From: a bacterium
Lineage (GTDB): Bacteria > Atribacterota > Phoenicimicrobiia > Phoenicimicrobiales > Phoenicimicrobiaceae
Assembly: GCA_018819665.1 (NCBI GenBank)
Contig: JAHJOY010000012.1
Span: 1 to 13,266 of the forward strand
Length of the DNA stretch: 13,266 nucleotides
Reading direction: 5' to 3'
The notes beneath the pieces were generated by a model. It was not told the DNA's origin, ran no database searches, and saw nothing but the letters and a program-made list of their open reading frames with translations. The position numbers and the translations under genes were made by a program. Shown here one piece after another: positions 7,594 to 13,266 of the stretch (position 1 is the first letter of the stretch; the number at the start of each line of letters is the position of its first letter).

Positions 7594-9026
7594 AAGAGAT
7601 ATTAAAAAATATTTTAGATTGGTTAGAATTAAAAGTAAACTATGCTGATTTAAGATTTGTTCAAACTGAAAAGGAGAACATCGAAGTAGAAAATGGTATC
7701 CTCTCTTCCTATTATGTCTCAACTGATAGAGGCGTAGGGATACGAGTATTAGCGGATGGTGCCTGGGGGTTTGCTGCTTCTAATAATTTAGACAAAGTAT
7801 CTTTACAGGAAACAGCCGCTAAGGCTTTGGATATTGCCCGAGCCTCTGCCCTTACTAAAAAAGAAGAAATTAAACTTGCTGCTGAAGATAAACATATTGC
7901 CACTTATACCACTCCTATAACTAAAAATCCCTTCCAAGTTTGTCCTGCAGAAAAGATAGACCTTTTAGTAAAAGCTACCAAGATTATGTTGAAAGATAAA
8001 GTAAAGAAAAGCGAAGGCTCATTTAGTTTTTATAAGACCTATAAAATATTCATATCCACTGATGGTTCTGAAATCGAACAGACTATATTTGAATCAGGTG
8101 GTGGAATTGCTGCCTATGCTATTGGTGAAGGAGATTTCCAAAAACGTTCTTACCCTTCCAGTTTTGGAGGAGATTACGCTACACGAGGTTATGAATTTAT
8201 CGAAGAGATGAAATTATTAGAAAATGCAGAGAGAATATCGGAAGAGGCTAATCAATTATTAATTGCTCCTTCCGCCCCAGAAGGGATAACAGATATTGTA
8301 TTAGGAGGGTCTCAACTTGCGCTTCAGGTTCATGAATCCTGTGGGCATCCTGTAGAATTGGACAGGGTTTTGGGGAAGGAAATTAGCTATGCCGGAGGAA
8401 GTTTTCTGAGTTTGGATAAATTAAATAATTTTACCTATGGAAGCCCAAAAGTGACTATAGTAGCAGATGCAACTGTCCCGGGAGGGTTAGGTACTTTTGG
8501 TTATGATGACGAAGGTGTCCCTGCCAGCAAAAGTTATCTGGTAAATAAAGGAAAATTTGTGGGTTATATAATGTCCAGAGAAGATGCTTTTAAATTAGGA
8601 TTGAAGAGTAACGGTGCCGGCCGGGCAGAAAATTGGAACAGAATCCCCCTGGTTAGGATGACCAATATCAACTTGCTGCCAGGAAATTTAGAGCTGGATG
8701 AGCTTATAGGAGAGATAAAGGAAGGTTTGTATTTAGATTATAATAAGAGTTGGAGCATAGATGATAAGAGGATAAACTTCCAATTTGGCACAGAGATTGC
8801 CCGGGAAATAAAAAATGGAAAATTAGGAAAAATTTATAAAAACGCAGTCTATCAAGGCATAACTCCGGACTTTTGGAAATCTTGTGATGGGATAAGTTCT
8901 GAAAAATATTGGCATGTCTGGGGAGTACCAAATTGTGGCAAAGGGCAGCCGGCTCAAGCGATGCATGTGGCACATGGCACATCCCCTGCGAGATTCAGAA
9001 AGGTAAAGGTAGGTGCTTCCAAATGA
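7590..9026 (+). CDS. tldD: TldD metalloprotease (peptidase family U62)
   Basis: Zinc-dependent protease, catalytic half of the cytoplasmic TldD/TldE heterodimer, which in Escherichia coli trims unfolded peptides, matures microcin B17 and degrades CcdA. The protein is 478 aa, close to the family norm. The HExxxH motif reads HESCGH (248-253), with Glu249 as catalytic base. The expected third metal ligand is visible as Cys449 in NCGKGQP near the C-terminus. No signal peptide or membrane segment is seen. The ATG at 7590 is chosen because the frame upstream has no better start, although the Shine-Dalgarno favours a minigene at 7585. The stop overlaps tldE as ATGA. Placement after a peptide importer suggests a role in hydrolysing imported peptides; that part is inference. 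Confidence 0.95.
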   Translation: MKEILKNILDWLELKVNYADLRFVQTEKENIEVENGILSSYYVSTDRGVGIRVLADGAWGFAASNNLDKVSLQETAAKALDIARASALTKKEEIKLAAEDKHIATYTTPITKNPFQVCPAEKIDLLVKATKIMLKDKVKKSEGSFSFYKTYKIFISTDGSEIEQTIFESGGGIAAYAIGEGDFQKRSYPSSFGGDYATRGYEFIEEMKLLENAERISEEANQLLIAPSAPEGITDIVLGGSQLALQVHESCGHPVELDRVLGKEISYAGGSFLSLDKLNNFTYGSPKVTIVADATVPGGLGTFGYDDEGVPASKSYLVNKGKFVGYIMSREDAFKLGLKSNGAGRAENWNRIPLVRMTNINLLPGNLELDELIGEIKEGLYLDYNKSWSIDDKRINFQFGTEIAREIKNGKLGKIYKNAVYQGITPDFWKSCDGISSEKYWHVWGVPNCGKGQPAQAMHVAHGTSPARFRKVKVGASK

Positions 9027-10363
9027 AAGATATAAATTCAGGCAAAGAAATTGTTAATAAGGTAAAAAGTTTTCTTAAAAATTACGACTTTGAAATAATC
9101 GCCTCAGAGGGCAGAAGTGAGCTTACCAGATTTGCAGAATCTTACATCCACCAAAATGTAGCGGAAACCAATCTAAATTTAACTGTAAAGGTAATAAATA
9201 AAGATAGAATCGGTGTAGTGCAGATGAACAGTATTGATGACCATACTTTATCCAAAAATATAGAAAAGGCAATTGAGGTAACCAAGATTACCCCCAAATT
9301 AGATTATCATTATCAATTGTTAAAGCCCCAGTCATACAAAATAAAAAGCAAATATTCTGAACAGACGGCTAATTTTACCCCTTTAAATCGAGCTCAATTG
9401 GTAAGTCAACTAATAAAGGAAGTAAATAAAAGAGAGTATGAGGCTGCGGGAGCCTTTAAAACAGAGGAGTCTACCCTCCTGGTTGCCAATTCAGAAGGAG
9501 TCTTTGCCTTTGACCAGGGGACTAAGGTAGATTTTAATTGTGTTATCACCCGAGATAATTCTACTGCCCATACCTCGTTTATAGACAGTGATATTAATAA
9601 TTTTAATTTGGACAAAATAACCGATGAATTATTAGAGACTGCTTTAAAAAATGTAGAACAGATAGAGATTGACCCGGGGGTCTATACGGTCATTCTTTCT
9701 CCGGAAGCAGTATCAGAAATCTTAAACTTTACCGGCTATACTGCTTTTAATGGCAAAATGATTATGGAGGGTAAGAGTTTCGTTTGTCATAATCAAGGCA
9801 AGAAGATTTTTCCGGAGACTATAACTGTGTCTGATGATCCTTTTGATGAACTTACTATGCCTATACCTTTTGATCTGGTGGGATATCCTCGGGAAAAGAT
9901 AGACCTCATTAAAGACGGGGTAATAAAAGACGGAGTTTATGACCATCTTACCGCTTTAAAATATAATAAAAAATGTACCGGAAATACTTTATCGCCAGAA
10001 CATGCTTCTTTCGGAGCTCTCCCTTTTAACCTGGTGATGAAAGAAGGGAGTAATTCTGTTGAGGAGATAATATCCTCTACTAAAAAAGGTATCTATATTT
10101 CCCGTTTTCACTATGTCAATATACTTAATCCGATGAGTATTCAATTAACCGGGATGACCAGAGACGGCACTTTTTTAATAGAAGATGGAAAGCTAGGAAG
10201 GGCAATCAAGAATATGAGGTTTAATACCAGCGTAGTAGATATATTAAAGGCAGTTGATATGATCTCTAAAGAAAGACAGACAAAACCAGGATTTGTCGGA
10301 CCAGCAGTTGCCCCCTATCTCAGAACCAACAATTTCACTTTTTCCAGCAAAACAAGTTTTTAA
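9023..10363 (+). CDS. pmbA: TldE/PmbA, non-catalytic partner of TldD
   Basis: Partner subunit of TldD, homologous but without the HExxxH motif, as expected for TldE. The product is 446 aa from the ATG at 9023. An open frame extends upstream to 8909, but that part overlaps tldD, has no Shine-Dalgarno and reads like the shadow of another frame. The chosen start forms an ATGA overlap with the tldD stop and has AGGTAGGTG (9009-9017) just upstream. The C-terminal half carries the family's glycine-rich segments (around GNTLSPEHASFG and SIQLTGMTRDGTFLIEDGK). In E. coli the subunits form a heterodimer enclosing the active site, so coupled translation fits 1:1 assembly. No membrane segment or signal peptide is seen. 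Confidence 0.93.
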   Translation: MKDINSGKEIVNKVKSFLKNYDFEIIASEGRSELTRFAESYIHQNVAETNLNLTVKVINKDRIGVVQMNSIDDHTLSKNIEKAIEVTKITPKLDYHYQLLKPQSYKIKSKYSEQTANFTPLNRAQLVSQLIKEVNKREYEAAGAFKTEESTLLVANSEGVFAFDQGTKVDFNCVITRDNSTAHTSFIDSDINNFNLDKITDELLETALKNVEQIEIDPGVYTVILSPEAVSEILNFTGYTAFNGKMIMEGKSFVCHNQGKKIFPETITVSDDPFDELTMPIPFDLVGYPREKIDLIKDGVIKDGVYDHLTALKYNKKCTGNTLSPEHASFGALPFNLVMKEGSNSVEEIISSTKKGIYISRFHYVNILNPMSIQLTGMTRDGTFLIEDGKLGRAIKNMRFNTSVVDILKAVDMISKERQTKPGFVGPAVAPYLRTNNFTFSSKTSF

Positions 10364-10365
10364 AG

Positions 10366-10394
10366 AACAGGAACAGAGAACCGTTGTTCCTGTT
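10366..10394. repeat. Perfect 10-bp hairpin between tldE and the M42 gene
   Basis: AACAGGAACA (10366-10375) pairs exactly with TGTTCCTGTT (10385-10394) around a 9-nt loop. It begins 2 nt after the tldE stop and ends just before the GGAGG (10396-10400) of the next gene. There is no T-run, so it is not a terminator; it could influence translation or mRNA stability. The 12-mer ACAGAGAACCGT (10373-10384) is the reverse complement of ACGGTTCTCTGT (11441-11452) in the long repeat after the M42 gene, so the two appear related. Confidence 0.75.
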
Positions 10395-10406
10395 TGGAGG
10401 ATAAAA

Positions 10407-11420
10407 ATGGATAAAATTCAGATTTTAAAAGATTTAGTAAATACTTTTGGAATAAGCGGTTTTGAGGAGCCGGTGAGAGAGAAGATAAGAAAGTTATTTC
10501 CTCAAGTAGAATTTAAAGAGGATGAAGTAGGTAATCTTTCTGCCACGATAGGCAGCGGAGGAAAACGAATTGCCTTTATGGCCCACATGGATGAGCTTGG
10601 TTTTTTAATAAATTATATAGAGGAAAATGGCTATCTGAGATTTAAGCCAATAGGTGGCTGGGATGTCAGAGGTGTCTATAATCGGGTAGTAGAAATTTCA
10701 ACTAAGCGAGGGATGATTTATGGTGTAATTGGTCTTAAGCCGCCTCATTTATCAAAAAAAGAAGAGATGGATAAAGTGCTAAGCTGGGATGATCTTTATA
10801 TGGATATAGGAGTGGAAAATGCTCAGGAAGCAACAGAGCAAGGGATAATCCCAATCTTACCTGCCAGATTAAAGAAGGATTTTATAATCCTTGATGAAAA
10901 ATATGTGGTTACCAGAGGTCTTGATGACCGGGTGGGATGTGCCCTAAATCTACTTCTTTTAGAAAATTTTCTCCATGACCTTCCCAAAAATACCATAACT
11001 TTAGTATGGACTGTACAGGAAGAGACTGGATTACGAGGGGCTCAAGCTTTTTCTGCCAAGAATTCTTTTGATGAAGTCTATACCCTGGATACGGTTTCTG
11101 CTGGCAACCTTCCCTGGGGGAATTTTTATCAGAGTCCAGCTCGTACCGGAGGAGGCCCGGTAATTAGATTGGCAGATAGAAAAGGGGTATCTTCTTTAAA
11201 GCTCAGAAATTTTGTAAAGGGAATTGCTGAGAGAAATAAAATAAAAGTTCAGGAAATTGTAACCGGTGGAACAACTGATGCCGCTGCTGCCTTTGAAGCG
11301 GGATTAAATTCAATTCCCTTATGCATCCCGGTAAAATATACCCACAGCCAGGTAGAGATGATGAGTATAGCAGATTATCACAATGCTTTAAAATTACTTA
11401 TTTTAATTAGCAGAAACTAG
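10407..11420 (+). CDS. M42 family aminopeptidase (glutamyl/TET-like)
   Basis: Cytoplasmic dinuclear metal aminopeptidase that removes N-terminal residues from short peptides; family members often form tetrahedral dodecamers. The protein is 337 aa, a typical length. All expected residues are visible: His60 and Asp62 in AHMDE, the bridging Asp in GLDDR (173-174), catalytic Glu205 and ligand Glu206 in QEETGLRGA, Asp228 in LDT, and His313 in YTHSQVE. The frame is open back to 10293 inside tldE, but ATG 10407 is the start because GGAGG (10396-10400) lies 6 nt upstream and the protein then begins at the normal family N-terminus. It ends the + strand unit, a fitting last step after import and TldD/E cleavage. 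Metal and residue preference cannot be read from sequence. Confidence 0.94.
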   Translation: MDKIQILKDLVNTFGISGFEEPVREKIRKLFPQVEFKEDEVGNLSATIGSGGKRIAFMAHMDELGFLINYIEENGYLRFKPIGGWDVRGVYNRVVEISTKRGMIYGVIGLKPPHLSKKEEMDKVLSWDDLYMDIGVENAQEATEQGIIPILPARLKKDFIILDEKYVVTRGLDDRVGCALNLLLLENFLHDLPKNTITLVWTVQEETGLRGAQAFSAKNSFDEVYTLDTVSAGNLPWGNFYQSPARTGGGPVIRLADRKGVSSLKLRNFVKGIAERNKIKVQEIVTGGTTDAAAAFEAGLNSIPLCIPVKYTHSQVEMMSIADYHNALKLLILISRN

Positions 11421-11431
11421 AAACTAAATTA

Positions 11432-11508
11432 ATACAGGGGACGGTTCTCTGTATTAATAATAATTTTTAATTTTAAACCAAATTAACACAAAGAACCGTC
11501 CCCTGTAT
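11432..11508. repeat. Long REP-like inverted repeat between convergent genes
   Basis: Two 27-nt arms (11432-11458 and 11482-11508) match in inverted orientation at 25 of 27 positions, including 17 consecutive outer positions (core ACAGGGGACGGTTCT), around a 23-nt AT-rich loop. It fills nearly all the gap between the M42 stop and the convergent TetR stop. The GC-rich outer stem with an AT-rich centre resembles REP/MITE-type elements. It may also act as a two-way terminator, though T-rich tails on either side are weak. A related 12-mer lies at 10373-10384. Confidence 0.8.
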
Positions 11509-11511
11509 CGT

Positions 11512-12093
11512 TTATTTTACTGAGGCAATAAAAATATCCCCAATGGCCAGGAGATCGTCTTTTTTTGGTTTTCTTCCCTGGGATACATTTTCAAAGATAA
11601 TTCTTCCTAAGGCAGCAACCATAGAATATAAAAATAGATCTCCGCTCACTCTTTTACCTGAAGATAAAGTAACTTCCCCGAATAGGTCGCCCGCTTCCTT
11701 CTGTTTTTTTCTTAATTTTTCGAAGAGTTCATTTATCTTTTTCTTGCTGTCTTCCTTTTGCATAAAATCATAACCGATTCTTTGCATAATAATAAAAGTT
11801 TTAGAATTTTCTTCCAAAAGATTTATATAAAAATCTACTATTATTTTTATCCGTTGTTTAACATTGCTTGTTGTAGAAATTATTTCGCTAATTTTTACAA
11901 ATATTTTTTTTACATTTACTTCCAGAAGTTGTGAGGCTAAATCAATTTTAGAAGGGAAATAATAATAGATAGTAGGTTTTTTTATTCCGGAAAGCTGAGC
12001 GATATCATCCATAGTAGCTTCATAAAAACTTTTTTTAAAGAAAACCTCCCGGGCTGCCTCTAAAATCTTTTCTTTTTTATTAATATTTTCCAT
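11512..12093 (-). CDS. TetR/AcrR family transcriptional regulator
   Basis: DNA-binding repressor of the TetR family, 193 aa, a usual length. The N-terminal helix-turn-helix domain covers about residues 6-52, with the hallmark segments ILEAAREVFFKK, TMDDIAQLSGIKKPTIYYYFPSK and the following helix. The C-terminal ligand domain (about 60-193) is helical and not recognisable to a subclass. The ATG at 12093 overlaps the stop of the upstream beta-barrel gene as TAATG. AGGAGAG (12111-12105 on the minus strand) lies 11 nt ahead; an in-frame GTG at 12105 would fall on top of that Shine-Dalgarno, so I reject it. Co-transcription with the beta-barrel gene suggests it controls its own operon, but no operator is visible because the operon's 5' end is outside the window. 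Confidence 0.92.
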   Translation of the reverse strand: MENINKKEKILEAAREVFFKKSFYEATMDDIAQLSGIKKPTIYYYFPSKIDLASQLLEVNVKKIFVKISEIISTTSNVKQRIKIIVDFYINLLEENSKTFIIMQRIGYDFMQKEDSKKKINELFEKLRKKQKEAGDLFGEVTLSSGKRVSGDLFLYSMVAALGRIIFENVSQGRKPKKDDLLAIGDIFIASVK

Positions 12094-13266
12094 TAGAAAG
12101 ACCACTCTCCTATCAGATATAGACCTTCTGCACTTTTCATCTGTCCGAATTTTGACTCTTCGTCTCCTATCATAAAAAGATAAGAGAGGTTTATCGAGAA
12201 ATCATCGGTAAAATTGTAACTGGCACCGATAGAATTTACCATACTTTTATCATGAAGACTTATTCCCCCCATATAATTAGGAGTAAGTTTACTATCTTTT
12301 AATTCCTGTCTGGCGTTTACGAAAATATAAGGGGAACATTCGGTCCCTTCCTCAAAGGCAAAACCCCATATATATCCGACATTTAGATAGAGGTCAAAGG
12401 AAGTAGTGTAATCTGCACCAATAGCTGCTTTTAAGTAAGGGTCTTTTAATACATATTCGCCCTGCACTTCCCAGGGTTGGGGGATGATATAGGCCAGGTC
12501 GCCTCTAAGGGTAGCCCCCTCAATTCCCGGGAAGTCTCCCTGGAATTCAAAGCCAAAAACATCTTTTTTGGGATATCCCAATCCTAAATCCAAAGACATT
12601 CCGGAAGGTCCGGGAACAGGCTGTATGGTCTCAGGATAAGCGTTTAAATAATAACCATTATAGTAACTTATAGCGGCATCAAAAGAAGTGAAACTTCTTC
12701 CCAATTTTAATCCCCATACCGGTTTTTCAGGAGTATTGTGAGTTAGGTTAATAGAGGTTATTTCTATCCCTTGAGCTTGGAATAGAGGAGAAAACATGGA
12801 AAGGTATAGCTGTTTCTCATATTCCTCAGGCATATAAGTGGGGGTAAAATTGGGAAAACATACTGCCTGAAGAAAAGTTATATCATTAAAATAGTAAGTT
12901 GCATCAATTCCCAGAACTGAAATTTTTCTGGAGATATCAGTTAAAGAAATTCCAGGGGGAGTAGGATTAAAATTATCCAGAGGACTGAACATATCTGACG
13001 AACCCCAATTTACAATTAACATGCCTGTTCTTATATCGAGTTGGGGAATAAGGTCATAGGTGCCAATATAAATTTCTTTAGGTATGATCATAAAAGGACT
13101 GGGAGCAGAACTATCGCTATATTTAATGATTAAGTCTCCTTCTACAAAAACTTCATCAGTAAAACTATGAATATAATTAAGGTCTAAATTTAGAGTATTG
13201 CTTAGATTATTCTCTGTAAAATTGTATCCCCCTGAATAGGTCAAACTCCCAGAAAAGTCACCGGCA
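12093..13266 (-). CDS. Outer-membrane beta-barrel protein (porin-like, DUF1302-like), 5' partial
   Basis: The frame is open to the window edge, so the N-terminus and any signal peptide are missing; a TTG at 13244 is not the true start. The roughly 390 visible residues alternate hydrophobic and polar/aromatic positions in short beta strands with Gly/Asn/Asp turns, and the chain ends IGEWSF, a C-terminal Phe as in Bam-assembled barrels. The segment RTGMLIVNWGSSDMFSPLDNFNP recalls the Gln/Asn-Trp-Gly...NPxD region of DUF1302-type outer-membrane proteins. It should sit in the outer membrane, implying a diderm cell. Its stop overlaps the TetR start (TAATG). DUF1302-like assignment is by motif memory; barrel assignment is firmer. 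Cargo unknown. Confidence 0.78.
   Translation of the reverse strand, partial: AGDFSGSLTYSGGYNFTENNLSNTLNLDLNYIHSFTDEVFVEGDLIIKYSDSSAPSPFMIIPKEIYIGTYDLIPQLDIRTGMLIVNWGSSDMFSPLDNFNPTPPGISLTDISRKISVLGIDATYYFNDITFLQAVCFPNFTPTYMPEEYEKQLYLSMFSPLFQAQGIEITSINLTHNTPEKPVWGLKLGRSFTSFDAAISYYNGYYLNAYPETIQPVPGPSGMSLDLGLGYPKKDVFGFEFQGDFPGIEGATLRGDLAYIIPQPWEVQGEYVLKDPYLKAAIGADYTTSFDLYLNVGYIWGFAFEEGTECSPYIFVNARQELKDSKLTPNYMGGISLHDKSMVNSIGASYNFTDDFSINLSYLFMIGDEESKFGQMKSAEGLYLIGEWSF

Noticed and set aside
8704..8982. 92-codon open frame on the minus strand inside tldD
   Set aside because: Antisense shadow of a well-conserved gene, with no recognisable domain or ribosome binding site.
8909..9022. N-terminal extension of TldE upstream of 9023
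   Set aside because: It lies inside tldD in another frame; ATG 9023 has a Shine-Dalgarno and an ATGA overlap.
10293..10406. N-terminal extension of the M42 peptidase
   Set aside because: It overlaps the end of tldE and crosses the hairpin; GGAGG at 10396-10400 places the start at 10407.
12094..12105. GTG start at 12105 for the TetR regulator
   Set aside because: That codon overlaps the only Shine-Dalgarno; ATG 12093 is correctly spaced and coupled by TAATG.

Overview
The window looks like an AT-rich chromosome segment from an anaerobic, possibly thermophilic, bacterium with an outer membrane. A partial beta-barrel protein ending in Phe lies at the right edge. The transporter substrate-binding protein carries a plain Sec signal peptide with no lipobox. 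The transporter style (very long binding protein, enlarged DppC-type permease) resembles versions I associate with archaea and deep-branching thermophilic bacteria. Atribacterota or a similar lineage is my guess only; the sequence alone does not prove it.

Layout. Positions 1-230 are a non-coding leader. From 231 to 11420 eight genes run on the + strand: an 835-aa family-5 (peptide/oligosaccharide) substrate-binding protein; a strong intrinsic terminator and a repeat-rich spacer; two permeases; two ATPases; then TldD, TldE/PmbA and an M42 aminopeptidase. From permease 1 onward the genes are tightly packed or overlapping (TAATG, a 1-bp gap, ATGAGTGA, a 54-bp gap, ATGA, a 43-bp gap), so 3122-11420 reads as one transcription unit. 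At 11432-11508 a long inverted repeat separates this unit from a convergent - strand pair: a partial outer-membrane beta-barrel gene running off the right edge, followed by a TetR-family regulator coupled to it through TAATG.

How the genes may work together. The binding protein and DppBCDF-type machinery would import peptides (or possibly oligosaccharides). TldD/TldE and the M42 aminopeptidase are cytoplasmic peptidases, so the operon reads as a capture, import and hydrolysis pathway for peptides. The porin-TetR pair is a separate unit.

Most notable points: the binding protein's conserved segments appear in circularly permuted order; the DppC-type permease carries a roughly 190-residue extracytoplasmic insertion; the importer is fused in one operon with TldD/E and M42; a 2-codon ATG-AGA-TGA minigene lies just ahead of tldD; and related REP-like inverted repeats flank the M42 gene. 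I found no RNA genes, CRISPR arrays, transposases or attachment sites.
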